Part shown: positions 26,301-38,482 of the stretch, one piece after another | Numbering within the stretch: the stretch's first letter is position 1 | How the letters are laid out: each line of letters begins with the position of its first letter | Assembly (NCBI GenBank): GCA_008711295.1 | Contig: VUYV01000090.1 | Location: 2,334,691 to 2,398,690 of the forward strand | Source of the DNA: Anarhynchus alexandrinus | Lineage: Eukaryota; Chordata; Aves; Charadriiformes; Charadriidae | Direction: 5' to 3' | DNA length: 64,000 bases | Translations under genes and position numbers: made by a program | The notes under the pieces: generated by a model | Seen by the model: the letters and a program-made list of their open reading frames with translations, nothing else | Databases searched by the model: none | What the model was told of the DNA's origin: nothing

Positions 26301-27614
26301 TTTCCCATTATATCCACTTTTTTTTTTTTTTTCCACGCAAGATGAAAGGTTGCTTCTGTCTGCGGTATTCAAGTGGCTTTGGTTGTCTGAATGGGAGAAA
26401 ACCTTGAGGTGTTGGCTTATGGGGTATGAAGTGCACAGCAGGATAGTCAAGCATTTTTAGAGATGGACACTCAAGTGACTACAAGAAGCAGAGCAATCTG
26501 GCTGGTCGTGAACCACTCGTTGCTTGTGGGCACCTTGGGGAATGAGTGAATACACTTAGGGAAGAACCCTACCAACTTGACATTTTCCAGGCAGGATTTT
26601 GTTGATTAGAGATAGGTCTGAGTTCATGTGACTTGGAAGGAGACCGGTCTTTCCTGGATTTCTAAGTTCTCAGAGTCTAGTAGCAGGCTGTGATCAGAAG
26701 AGAAGGATGTTGAGGTTCACATCCGACTCCAGATTTCATCTCAGACCCTTTGCAGAGGTTGATTTCAGCATCAGCCTGATAGGGGAAAGTCAAACAACTT
26801 CGGTTTGGAGCTAGATGGGTTATCACAGTGCTGAGCTGTATTAATGAACAACACACCAACACCTGCTAGAGCAATGTGACAGTATTAGGGAAGGTAAACT
26901 GCAGTTTCACTTTAAATCAGATGCTGAAGCATGGAAGAAAGTTTGTCCACCTGGGCAGTTTATCCAATACCTTGAACTGCCAGGGGCATGAGTAGAGAGG
27001 CACTGCACTTTCAGCCTGTTATTACAAGAATTTTGGGGAGAAAATTCAAGTGTAGTCAGTTCTGGAAGTCCTAAAACCCCATTAGCTTTTGCCATTAATT
27101 TAACCTGTTCAGAAATTAGCTGGCCCTAACTACCCAGACTTTTGCTAGTAATTGAATTAAGGCCTATCACTCTGACTTAGAAACTTAAGGTTTGTGACCT
27201 TTTCCAGATAGCTTTTTTTTTTTTTTTTTTAAATCAAGTGGCTTGGATTGGAGATCCCTCCTTGGAAGAGGTCCAAACATATTTTCATCCATTTGTTCCA
27301 GTGGGTGAGTCTTGGCAGAACCTGGCATGGCCGGGGGCGGCACAGGAACAAGCCCTGCCTCTCAACAAACATAATGTGCTTGAACCAGTTTACCTAAGGA
27401 GCCACCTTCATGTGGCTTTTGGCTCCAGTGCCGCGGGCACTAGAGAGGACTGAGTGGTGTCTGTGGCAGAGGCATCCATCGCGCCACAGCCGCCCGGTGA
27501 AACGCGGAGCCGTGTGAGCTCAGAGCTGAAAGCAGTGTAGATGCAGCTAAAGTCTTTGCAGTTTGAACGGCAGATGTCTTTCCCCTGTGCTCAGTTGTGA
27601 GCCGCTTGGCACCC

Positions 27615-27690
27615 TGCCACAGGCTTCCTGTGTGAACTTGGGTGAGTCACTTCATCTCTCTCTTGATATTTATCTGTACTGTTCATCCAG
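27615..27690 (+). mobile_element. MIR-like SINE core/tail remnant
   Basis: The stretch CTTCCTGTGTGAACTTGGG followed by TGAGTCACTTCATCTCTC closely resembles the conserved core of MIR-type SINEs. This is the best supported of the SINE relics in the window. Such elements are very old in amniotes and rare in birds. Confidence 0.55.
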
Positions 27691-28940
27691 GCTTTTAGGA
27701 CCATTGATTGTCTCTTACTGGGTAGGGGGACAGTCCCTCATTATCAGCTTGCTTTGATCATTACTGGAACCAAGATAAATCAATACAGCTATTAGTTTCA
27801 CTTCAACATGTGGTAAATAAGATAGAAGAGCGGAGCAATTTGCCATAATGATGATTATATTAGTGCATATTTTATAGAACACTAGATTCAAGACCTTTTG
27901 AGTTCCTACCACACCTACTTCAATGGGGCTTTGTTCCTCTGCATGGCTTCTGGGAGTTGTTGCAACACAAATAATTAAGAACAAGAAATGTTCTTAATTG
28001 GGGCTTAAAATTCAGCCAGCCCCTAACATACTGCCAGCATTCTCCATCCGTGAGTGCTCCCAGTGAGCTCATCGTAACCCTTCCCTCTGTGTAGGATCTT
28101 CTTCTATACCATTAAAATCATTGGGAGCTTTGCCACTGATTACAATGGCAGTAAGACCAGAGACCTTAGGTCAGTACTAGAGCACGCTAGTGATGAGAAG
28201 GATGTGGCATTTGGATGAAGAGGGAAGACTTTTCTCTCGGTCTCTCACAATGGCTCAGAAATCCATTGAAAATGTTAGCAAGAGGCCTTTTTATTTCCTT
28301 CTGGAAAAAGCATGTATATTTAATTCCTGTAATAAAATATTCTAATGGTAGTAAATAGTGAAGTTCTAGAAAGAAAAAATTGATTTCTCAGCTAATGGAG
28401 GAGAGTGGAGGAAATTACAAATCCCCGGTTGCCTATTATCGGTTGACTAGCAACATTTGGCCACAGAGAGCAATATGAACATAGTTTTAACACACAGGTG
28501 GCTACAAGAGCAGGGCTGTGCTATATGGAGCCCAGTGTCTCCCTAAAGTGGTTCAACCTACTTTTCCAAATATATTACACAGTGAGTCAGACTGAAACTG
28601 TTGTAGATAATCTGCTCCACTTCAGATAGCTGCGTATTCATTTTAGCTTTAGAAAAAAGTTTATGTTGGCCTTTTCTGTTCCTTGTCGTTACACTGGCTT
28701 TTCAAAATAATTTTTGAACTAAAAATATGTTTCCTGAAATTCATACACTGGGACAAAAAATATCTCTTCCGTTACTGCTGCCACACTGAAGCAGTTCTGA
28801 AGACTCAGAACCAGTAAGGAAGTAATTGTTCAATGCCTGGGTGCAGAAATGTAGCTGTTGGATCAAAGTAGACTTCGACAAGACAGACTGTCATTGCAAG
28901 TCAGTTTAAGTTCAAGTCCCCTTGAGTTGCCTGGGAAGGC

Positions 28941-28998
28941 TGTTGGAACTCTATGATCTTCAATGTCCTTTCCAACCTAAACCATTCTATGATTCTAT
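28941..28998 (+). mobile_element. CR1 LINE, extreme 3' end fragment
   Basis: The sequence TGTTGGAACTCTATGATCTT and on to ACCATTCTATGATTCTATGG is nearly identical to the last about 58 bases of the CR1 copy ending at 7962. It is a minimal 5'-truncated CR1 insertion retaining the 3' recognition end. Sense orientation relative to TGFBR2. Confidence 0.93.
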
Positions 28999-29658
28999 GG
29001 CTCCAGTAGCAGATTACATAAGCTGCACAGATACCCTACTGCATTTCCAGTTTGAGTTTCACCCACAATCTCTGGCAGACCATCTACCTTAAATTGAAAG
29101 TCAATTCCAGCTCTGTGTTTTTCTGTGTTAATGGTAATCAGATTAGGGATGACACCTAGGTTATGCTTCAGGTTAGTAAAGACAAACTTGCAAAATTCAT
29201 CATGATCCGTGTCATAATGATGTCACCCACCTAACGTGCATTCCCACTATGGTATCCACAGTTACTTTGGCACACAGACCACGGTGCAGTATATTGTACG
29301 TGGGGGCATATATGCTGCCTGTGCATAATGCAAATGGGTAACTGTAGAGCAGTTATTTCAGTGCAAACTGGACTCAGAATAAGTTTGATTCTGCAAATTA
29401 CAAAGCAACTTTCTCTCCTTCTGAAGTCAATAGAAGTTGATTTCACTTTTCAAATTCACTTTGACTAACCTGGTCTTGACACTGTGGCATTTGCCCTGTT
29501 GTAAAGAAAATTGGTAGCTGTGAAAGATCAAAGATTTTCTCATTTAAGGTGGGAGGGAATGTTTGTTGCTGATGAAAACCTTATCTTTATAATGAGCAAT
29601 AACGCAATCTGACAATCTACCATCATTGAGTTTCCTTCTCTTTTTTTTTTTCCTTAAG

Positions 29659-29830
29659 CTGAAATTATGTCACCTGTAGACAGAAATAAGGAAAATGGAT
29701 TGCAAATGCCAAACCTATGCAAATTTTGTGACATCAAAGTTACAACCTGCTCAAACCAACATCAGTGCAAGAGCAACTGCAACATCACTGCTATCTGCGA
29801 GAATAATAGCGAAGTCTGTGTAGCTATATG
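29659..29830 (+). CDS. TGFBR2: TGFBR2 exon 2 (TGF-beta receptor type 2 ectodomain, N-terminal half)
   Basis: TGFBR2 is the type II Ser/Thr kinase receptor of the plasma membrane. It binds TGF-beta ligands and then recruits and phosphorylates the type I receptor TGFBR1. This 172-nt exon follows a polypyrimidine tract and AG at 29657-29658 and ends at a GTAAGT donor at 29831. It starts by completing a split codon (two bases) and ends with two bases of the split tryptophan codon finished by exon 3. It encodes the start of the mature ectodomain, including LCKFCDIKVTTCSN, KSNCNITAIC and EVCVAIW. Seven of the twelve ectodomain cysteines are here, with N-glycosylation sequons NIT and NNS. The N-terminal few residues are unlike mammals, as expected of this fast-evolving region. 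The optional mammalian exon that lengthens the ectodomain was not seen upstream. Identification is firm. Confidence 0.96.
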
Positions 29831-31486
29831 GTAAGTTATTTCTTCATACGGGTGGGGAGGGGAGCACACCCTCAGTCATTGTTGCTTAGTACTTTCCTCA
29901 ATTGCTCTGATGTTCAGAATGTCCCTGCTGCCTCACCACGCTTTGCTCTCTGCTTCCAACTCGTATCTGTGCTCAGCATACTGAGAGTTGCTTGAGGTTA
30001 ACAACAATTCTGATATGAAGTGTTCTGGGGATTTTTTTCTTCTAAAGCAGTTCTGTTCCAGCTTATGCTGTTATTGGAAAAGAGGCATGTTTTTGCTCAA
30101 ACCATTAAGCTGCATCCACCCACAGCACTCAGAGTAGAAACAGATTTGAGACTCAGAGGATTGTGGTGGCATTTGCTGAAGAAAGACAGTTCTCTCTCAG
30201 GTTTCATAGTGAACTAGATTATTTAGATCAGTCAGAGGAGGCTTATTTACCATGTATAGATAGAAATACTTCCTCTTAATGGTAAAAAAAATCTTCTGTG
30301 TATGTAGTGACTCTGATGTAGGCATGTTGCTTTCTATGTAGCATATGTCTAGGTTCAAAGAAATCAAGATTATATGAAAATGAGGTGTAACACTTTTTTA
30401 GGATTTGTTGACTCTAAACTTGCATTCCAGTCTAAAAACTGGTGTTTTGCCCTTCCATAAATGGTAAGCCAATCCTACCGAAGAAAACCAGAAACACTCT
30501 TAATGAGTTCATAAGTGGACAAAAGGAACAGAACTGAGCATTTGCAACATTGCTGCTGATTTAGGAACATAATTAGAACCACTTAGAGAAAGGCATCATT
30601 AATTCATTTATTGAGGGATTAGTTGTGTCCATGGACTTGAAGAAATGTTCAGCATAATTGGAAGTAGACACTTTAAATGCAGGATCAGTCCAGTGTGCTG
30701 TTCCGTGTTTGTCCTGTGCTCCTTTAGTAAGTGGTCAGTGTCTATTATTGCCATACAAAGTGGCTGTAGTACAATTTAAGATACATTCTGGATTTTTCAT
30801 GCCAATTTATCCAAAGGGCAAATGAGTTGAGAACTGTATTTGAAATGTTCTTTGCCTCTGAGTCTTGTGTCAAGGAAACGAAATCTGCGTACCAGGACAA
30901 AACACAGGAATATGGTCCAGATAATCAGCTGTAAATATTTCCCTGACAGTGAGGCAACTCTGTCTTGCACCAGTTCTATTGGTTGGTATTGATTTGTTCT
31001 TGTTTTTAGATTATAACTCCTTCAGTGCAGAAATTGTGCTGATTGTAGACTCCAAAAGCAAAATGAAAAGGCCAACTCACTAGAAATTCCTCAGATTTTG
31101 AGGAAATAATTCAGTTTTTATCATAATTTCCCACAGATTTTTACTGTCTGCACAGTGGCCACAAAAACCAAAACTATGTTCTGAAGCTCACAGCAGTTCA
31201 TTGAGCATTAGTTGAATAGTTCTGGGTGAGATTTTCAAAGGCACTCATTGGAGCTTAGTGGTAATATTATACAGGAGTAGCTGTGCCATTGTACAAATGC
31301 CCCAGTGTGAGGAGCCCAGACACAGCCAAATTTACCCCATTCAGGAAAGCCAGAGAAGAACATATGATACTCTTTAAATCCCATTTGAGTTCTCTAAAGA
31401 GGCAAGTTTCGGGCAGGCACAGTCCTGTCTGCGCCCTTTGTAAAATATACCTTCTTTGATTTAAATTTTATTCTTTTCATTTTTAG
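29831..31486 (+). other. TGFBR2: TGFBR2 intron 2
   Basis: 1656-base intron with a GTAAGT donor and a T-rich tract ending in TTTTTAG. No repeat, RNA gene or other exon was recognised inside it. Confidence 0.93.
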
Positions 31487-31677
31487 GAGACAGAATGATG
31501 AAAATGTGACATTAGAAACAATATGCCACGATCCCCAGACAACACTGTATGGTCACATGTTGGATGACTCCAGCTCAGAGCAGTGTTTGATGAGGGAAAA
31601 GAAGGAAGATGGGGGATTGATGTTCATGTGTTCCTGTACAGGTGAAGAATGCAATGATATGCTCATTTTTCCAACAG
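31487..31677 (+). CDS. TGFBR2: TGFBR2 exon 3 (ectodomain, C-terminal half)
   Basis: A 191-nt exon between a TTTTTAG acceptor and a GTAAGT donor. Its first base completes the Trp codon from exon 2, 63 codons follow, and one base is left for exon 4. It encodes RQNDENVTLETICHDPQ through the CSCTGEECND box typical of the three-finger-toxin-like fold of TGF-beta family receptors. The remaining five ectodomain cysteines are here, giving twelve in total with exon 2, the number in mammalian TGFBR2. NVT is a further glycosylation sequon. The stretch LMFMCSCTGEECND fits the cysteine box before the membrane. The exon ends at a short linker (IFPTG) whose sequence is unlike the mammalian one. The open frame runs on past the donor into intron 3, but that extension is not coding. 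Confidence 0.96.
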
Positions 31678-34600
31678 GTAAGTTTAATAATTTACCCTGC
31701 ATTCCTAGGCTATACCTTGCAAGTGGTATTAACTGTGTCATACCAATGGACTTTGGAATCGCGTTTTGTGGAGGAAAACATCTAGTGGCAGGAACTATTT
31801 TGGTCTTTTACAAGTCTTGCAAAATCTCAATCTTTTGTGTTCAGAGGTTATTTCTTCCTGCCAGCCTGTCCTCCTTTTGAAGTAAGTCTGATACACAGCT
31901 CAAGATATTGCACTTAGAAGTTGCTGAAAAGAAAGATGAAAGCAAGATGTTCAGAGCTGTTCTGTTGACGCACCAAAATGCAACATATGCTCATTACATT
32001 ATAAAACATAAACAAGAGGCAAATGCCATATTTAAGGTCTTGCCTCTTCTAAAAGGATGTATTGCCATAGTGTGACATCTGTATATGCAGATACTACTGA
32101 CTGACTTGACAGGATGTGAATTTAAAGTCAGCTTCTCTGTTGTAACTGACCCTCTGCACTTGTTCGGTGGTGGGCGTGAAGTAGCTAAGAAGGTTCCTTC
32201 AGTGGTGGATATGCTACCTCATGCTTACTACAGCACAAGGACATGTATGTGAGTTCCTTTAAACCAGTGAAATCTGAGCATAGACCAAATCACAAGTCCA
32301 TAACCTGTCCTCATGCTACTTCATGAATGCCTATATAGACCACTGCAAATACAGTAAAAAGCAGTACAGGTGTACAGATGTGCATGTCTGCATGCACACA
32401 CACCTCGCTTTATTTTCTCCTATCTGCTGGATCCCACAATGATTCTTTTACTGAGACTAAGTCATATCTGTCACAGGCAAGTGTGATACCTCCTGTGGAG
32501 AACTTCGTGTGCACACACTTCTAAATGAGTATGGCACACATCCTTATCACCTCTAAGTTCCTCGGAAAAAGATATAATCAAATCCTCATTATCTGAGATA
32601 ACGAAGGGGTGGGGCACTATTTCCACCCCTGGGAAACATGGTATGAGACTGCACTGAGGCGGACAACTGTGTGAGTGGCTTTTAGGTCTCACTTCCTAGC
32701 CCTCCAAGAAGGCTAACTAATTTAGGTTGCAAAACCACACCAGATTAGCCAAAAGCAAGCTAGAAAGTCTTTGTCTTCCTTGGCCCAGGCTATCCATATC
32801 TGGTGACACCTCCTCCCCTCTTCCTCCTCCCCTCCTCAAGCTTCATTTGAAACCAGACAACCTGGCTGCTGATCCACGGTTGTATGACCAACCCTTACTT
32901 GGGTAGGCTTTAAAGGAGTTGGAGTAAATACTGGTATTGATGTGAGCACAGGTGGTAGACCCAGGACCTAATTCTAACAGATTGCCTTGATTTTATTGAA
33001 GAGAATGTGTTCCCAGTGAAAAGATCTTACTCTGTGTGGGCTGTCTAGAGTTTTTATACAAAGCAAACCACACCCGTTTGGATTTTGGCTAATTTTTTAT
33101 AAATTAGTCATGTTATACCTGTTTCTTCTGGAGCTATGTAGCTGAATACAATCACTCTGACAAATCTGTGTCTTCTGTGTGTACGTTTATGAAAACCGTT
33201 CTATAAATTCAACACCAACTGCCTTCATTCCCATTAACTCCGCAGGCCCCCTCACACTTCCAGAGCAGCCTAAAAGGAGCTGTAGTATAAATCAAAACCC
33301 AGTCTTTTTACCCTAATTCCTTTCACTGTTCCGAGTGGAGCTTTTCCTTCTAGGTCATGTGCTGTAAGCACTCTAGGTGACTCACGAAAACTGTGTCTTG
33401 CATTCACATGTAGTAAGTGAATAACTACAGATAAAAATTAAAGTAATGTAAAACTTCAGTTTGTAACATTTCCAGTTCATTCACAAACACAAGCATTAAC
33501 TCCAGTTGGGAGGAGGGAGAATTGAGGCTTTGTCATTCCTTTTTTATTGTTGTGGATTAGTGTTTCTTTTAAATGAAAACAGCCCCTTTGGGTTGCTTGC
33601 CTGGTTAGCCATGGCAGGAAGACAAACGATTTTTACAGTATCAGACATGCGGTTTCCTGTCTGTGTTTAACTTTGAGCAGAACATCACAGCCAGCTGGTC
33701 CACGGCTCCTCCAGACAACTAGATAATAGCCTGTAATAATTTTGCCTTTGGAATGACTGTCATCCAGATCTATTCTGTACATTGTTCTTGCCTTTTTTTC
33801 TCTCTGTGTTTCTTGTCCACCAGAAAAAGAATTTTTGCAGTGTTTTTGCACATCCTATAGTTTCAGAGAGTCGAAAAAAGCTAGTCTAAAAAAGCCTGAT
33901 CAAAAAGTGATTGTACTCATTTATTACCAGAAACTGAGACTATAAAAAAAGGTTGTAATTTTTCACCTGTTAATCACATCCTTTCCTTTCAAGCTATTGC
34001 TATAAATGATCAGTGTTCTAGCTCTTCTTCTTCCTGGGTGCAGACTTAAGACAGACCAGATTTAGTTTGTTCCTGGTGTTTCTGAGGTAAGAAAGAAAAT
34101 TGTGAGTAAGGCAACAAGTTCTAATTTCCAACAGAAGTTAGTCACTATTTTCCAGTGATTCACAGCTGAGCTGTTATTGCTTATAGAAAAATTGGTTTAT
34201 AGCACTCTTGGCTTGTATCAGTCTTGACTGTGAAGGTTAAATCTGCTGACTCCGTTTTTAGACACAAACATCTAAAGGTTTTGGGTAGTGGGAGGTGTTG
34301 TGACTCACCCAAGGGTGGCTTTGGAAATGTTTGAAGTAGTTACATCCAAATCAAATGCCTGTTTCTTGTATGGACTTTCATTTAAATTGCCAATCTGCAA
34401 AATAAGTAAGACACACTCAGACATGTACCTAAACATGCCGGTAGTTCTGCTCTGTCAGGGGGCTTCTGACCCTGATTGAGATCCCTGGCATTTCAGGCCA
34501 CAGGCAGCTGGTGGAAAATACCATGTGCAGAATCACTCCAAACAATGTTTTGTGGTTCTTGGAGAAATAATATACAGGGGACAGGTAGCCATTGCAAATC

Positions 34601-36282
34601 TGACTACTCTGTGTTTATTTTTTAATCCCTCTCTTTTTTGCCAAGCAAAATTGCGGGTGACTGGCAAGCAGCTTGCACCCCTGTGGTGGAAAAATGCTTC
34701 TCACAGCAAAACTCAATGCCAGTCTGTTTTAATTATTATTTATTCAAATGTCTAATGTCAGTACGACCAGAAGGCAAAGCCAGGGAGCAAAACCACTGGA
34801 AAAGATTAGCCAAAATTGGGGGAAAAATAGCCCTGGCTGGCTAGAAGTTGGCTAGGTGGCAGACAGGGGCCTGGTCCTGCTGTCATGGAAAAGATGAGTG
34901 TAGGACTGGACTACCAGTGTTTTTTCCTCCCTGATGTCTAGTGGTGTCTGGTGGATCTTCTGTATCTTGCTTTGCCTTCTTATGTTTTGACCTGTTGTGA
35001 TGAACCAGGTCTGTCTGTAGCTGTTTGCACAGTTCCAGGCCTCCCTTGGTGTTTGGGCAGCTTTGTTCCTCAGCCTTCCCTTCGCCACACCATCTCCCAG
35101 CCTCTATTCATCAGCCAGTGCGAGCATGACAAATGCCTAACAAAGTTCTTCTTTATTAACAATCCTAAGCTTGGTCAAGGCTTGTTTACCCAAAGGGACT
35201 GTGCTCTTTCCAGCCTCACGTCTGACCCGTTCTCTGTTCTCCACGGGCAGAGATGACCAGACAGTCATTGTGGCGGGGGCAACAGGATACCTGCATGTTA
35301 TTCGGTGCATGACCTCCCTGCTGTTCAGTGCAACTTCCTCCTGTTGTGCGGGCTCACTCAGGCACATTCGTTCAGCGGCATGCAAAATGGTGACCGCAGC
35401 ACTGGGGGCTGCAGACGGGAAAAGAAATCCTTTAAATACTGTTGCTGTTATATACGCAGTTGTTATCCTGGGCATCAAGTTCAAATCTAAGCAAAAATGC
35501 AGAGATCTCAAAATCTGGAAACAGGATTTGCAGAGCTGTAGCCCAGCTCTATTTGGTTTAGAGTCGTTTCATTCTAATAATTTATGTGGTGATTGTTTTT
35601 CAGCCTCACCTGTCTTGCCATGCAATGCAGATCTCCATGCGGTTTGCGGCCGAGGTGCCTCTGGGATTGTTCAGATAGTCTCTGTTTATTCCTCATGTAC
35701 TGCAAGATGAGGTCATTATTTTGGGCATTCCCACCGCACCCATTTGTAATATGGGAGAAATCTTTAGCAGCAACAGTGTATACAAGTTTTAATGATTATC
35801 TGAATCATTCAAACAGTTGCCTTGAAATATCAAAACTTCAGTGATAGAGATGACTGACAGGCCAGCAAGGGTTTATGAGCATAATGAAGCTAATTGGGGA
35901 AATGTGTCAGAGGGGGGAAGGTGTTGTGCTGCTGATAATCTTCACATCGATCGTGGTTTTACTTAAGTTTGCTAATTGAGAGTGTAAGAGACGTATTTGA
36001 TTAATCAGTTGTGGGTGAGTCATTTGCCCAAACAAATGACAGCCTATGGATTTGCAGTGTGAAGTGCTGTGATTGCTCACTGTGTACAGCTGTTACCTGA
36101 GAGACCTGGTATTGTTCTGCTGCCCGAACCACTGCAAGCATGCCTGCATGGTGCCTTGTCCTGTGCCCAGATTACAGGAGATATGGATAATGTTTTAGAA
36201 TTTCCTTAACTTGGTGTCTTTCGCTTGTCTCTAACATGTTGCCCCTGTCTTTTCCTTTCTTTCTCTTTTCCTCTTCTCCTTA
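31678..36282 (+). other. TGFBR2: TGFBR2 intron 3, part before the retroviral insertion
   Basis: Intron DNA beginning with the exon 3 donor. No exon or RNA gene recognised. A polypyrimidine stretch (about 36248-36281) lies immediately outside the LTR. A stop-free stretch at 35171-35710 is considered chance (see rejected list). Confidence 0.85.
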
Positions 36283-36721
36283 TGTCCTGGTTTAACTCCA
36301 GCTGGCATCAAAGAACCATGTGGTCGTCGTTCACCTCCCCTCCCCAGCCCCTGCTGGAATGAGGGGAGAATCAGAAGAAAAACGCAAAACTCATGGGTTG
36401 AGATAAAGGCAGTGTAACAGAGCAGCGAAGGAAAGAGGAAAACAACAACAATAATACTGACAGAGGAATGTACAAAACATGATTACTGTACCAGCGCTCA
36501 CCCACCAGACCCAGGAAGCCCCCAGCCTGCTCCAAGCAGTGACCTCCTGTCCCCTCCCCTGGCCAGCTCCCCTGGCTATAGACTGGGCTATATACCGGGC
36601 ATGGCGGCACATGGTATTGAATACCCTGTGCTAGTCTGGGTCAGCTGACCCCCCCCTTCCCTGCTGTGTCCTGTTCCAACCTCTTGTGAAAATTAACCCT
36701 ATCCCTGCTGGAACCAGGACA
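36283..36721 (-). mobile_element. ERVL-like 3' LTR (antisense to TGFBR2)
   Basis: A 439-base unit bounded by TGTCCTGGTT at 36283 and AACCAGGACA ending at 36721, which are perfect inverted copies of each other and give the TG...CA ends of a retroviral LTR. On the minus strand it has a TATA-like GGTATATAG element near 36590 and lies directly downstream of the pol-like region, so it is the 3' LTR. The start and end motifs are those of bird ERVL-type LTRs as I know them; the subfamily was not determined. Confidence 0.88.
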
Positions 36722-36742
36722 TTATCCACCCCTTATTCTACA
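36722..36742 (-). other. Putative polypurine tract upstream of the 3' LTR
   Basis: On the minus strand the bases just before the LTR read AGAATAAGGGGTGGATAA, a purine-rich run in the position of the plus-strand primer (polypurine tract) of a retrovirus. It is interrupted by two T residues, so it is either imperfect or mutated. Confidence 0.55.
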
Positions 36743-37299
36743 CCATCTATGTCATTCCCAGATCTTAGACTTTCCAGTTAATTACCACCACTTTTCCCTG
36801 TCTTTTATATATAGGTACATACATATACCTACAAATATAATTCCCTTAGTCTATGGGCCATCTGTCTAAAATGTCCATTGAGTTCATTTAATCTGTGACT
36901 TTGGGCTCCATCTGTTAGAACAGTCTCTCAGGGCAGGCAAGATGGTGTGTGGTGCTGGCCTGTTGCATGCTGTACTGGGAGCTCACGGCTGGTGTATCTG
37001 GTGCGGCCCAGGCCCACAGTCCACGGGTTGAAGATGTCGATCTCAAGGAAGTTGCTGGGCGCCAGCTGCTGAGGTCAGTTCTGATCCCATCACCGCTGCA
37101 CTTTACTGGGTTTCATCATGGTCCATCTGTCATTAGTTTGGGTGATTCTTACTGTATTACAATTGATAACAAACAATTCTAATAATGATGACATATAGTG
37201 GCAGAGTTATTTAGCAATTAACATACAATTTGGTTCATTGGCTATTCTCACCCAAAATCAGATCCCCATGAGATATGCATCAGACCTCCCCATCCTTCC

Positions 37300-38450
37300 A
37301 CATCACCCACCAAGTGCACCCAGGTCCTTGAGCAAAAGCAATCCCGCAGATGGGTTTGCTTTAGCCTGAGGCAGGACTAACCCAGTCTGTCTTCCCTAAC
37401 ATATTCTTCATGTGCACTACAGGGACTTTATCCCCTTCTACTGTACGTGGAAGTTTTGATTGGGCAGGGCCAGCTCGATTGGTAGATCCCCTGGTGTTAA
37501 CTAACCAGGTAGCTTTTGCTAAATGTGTATCCCAATGTTTTAAGGTCCCACCACCCATTGCTACGTGTAGCTTTTAGCAGTCCATTGTATTGTTCTATCT
37601 TCTCAGAGGCTGGTGTGTGATAGGAGATGTGATATATCCACTCAATGCCATGTTCCTTGGCCCAGGTGTTATGAGGCTGTTTTGGAAACGAGTCCTGTTG
37701 TCTGACTCAGTTCTCTCTGGGGTGCTATGTCATAAGACTTGCTTTTCAAGGTCCAGGATAGTGTTCCAGGCGGTGGCATGGGACACAGGGTATGTTTCCA
37801 GCCATCCAGTGGTTGCTTCCACCATTGTGAACACATGGCACTTGCCTTGGTGGGTTTGTGGGAGTATGATATAATCAATCTGCCAAGTCTCCCCATATTT
37901 ATGTTTCAGCCATTGTCCTCCATACCAAAGAGGCTGTAATTGCTTGGCCTGCTTGACTGCAGTTCATGTTTCACATTCATGGATAACCTGTGCAATAGTG
38001 TCCATGGTCAAGTCCACTCCTTGGTCATGAGCCCATCTATATGTTGCATCTGTTCCTTAATGGCCTGAGGTGTCGTGACCCCATCAAGCTATGAATGAGT
38101 CACCCTTATATTGCCAGTCCAGATCCACCTGAGCCATTTCGATCTTAGCAGCCCAATCCACCTGCTTGTTGTTTTGATGTTCCTCAGTGGCCCGACTCTC
38201 GGGTACGTGGGCATCTACATGACATACTTACACAACCAGAGTCTGTATCCAGGTAGCAATATTTTGCCACAATTCAGCAACCCAGAGGGGTTTGCCTCTG
38301 CGCTGCCAGTTGCTCTGCTTCCACTGCTATAACCACCCCCTCAGAACACTTGCCACCATCCATGAGTCAGTATAAAGTACTGGCCATTTTTTTTGTTCAG
38401 CAATGTCTAAAGCCAGCTGGATGGCTTTCACCTCTGCAGACTGGCTCAAT
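37300..38450 (-). pseudogene. ERVL-like integrase relic
   Basis: On the minus strand, a histidine/cysteine-rich zinc-binding segment lies around 37950-38030. Next comes a catalytic-core stretch with the motif WQIDYI at 37869-37887, then a further conserved acidic region near 37690-37720. An in-frame stop lies between the zinc-binding part and the core, and the open pieces (for example 37896-37669 and 37558-37361) are in different frames. A dUTPase domain, present after integrase in some ERVL elements, was not identified. Domain limits are approximate. Confidence 0.7.
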
Positions 38451-38482
38451 TCGCCTTATCCTTGAGCAGCTTCTGCAACTCA

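Larger units (their letters stand above)
22100..29658 (+). other. Non-coding stretch, probably TGFBR2 intron 1 (last part)
   Basis: No exon or RNA gene recognised. It contains an AT-rich microsatellite-like block (23302-23384), poly-T runs (26320-26333, 27213-27230), a MIR-like tail (about 27615) and a CR1 tail fragment (28941-28998), listed separately. It ends at the polypyrimidine tract and AG acceptor of exon 2. Confidence 0.65.

Noticed and set aside
25720..26317. Two overlapping minus-strand frames of 144 and 146 codons
   Set aside because: They start at TTG and GTG, overlap in different frames, and show no family resemblance, so they are probably chance frames.
31678..31880. Open frame continuing past the exon 3 donor as a truncated soluble receptor
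   Set aside because: The GTAAGT donor is strong and the phase matches exon 4. Intron retention would be needed, and there is no evidence for it in the sequence alone.
35171..35710. 179-codon stop-free + strand frame in intron 3
   Set aside because: It begins at TTG, not ATG, has no recognised domain, and lies inside an intron of TGFBR2. Length is within what chance can give in 64 kb.
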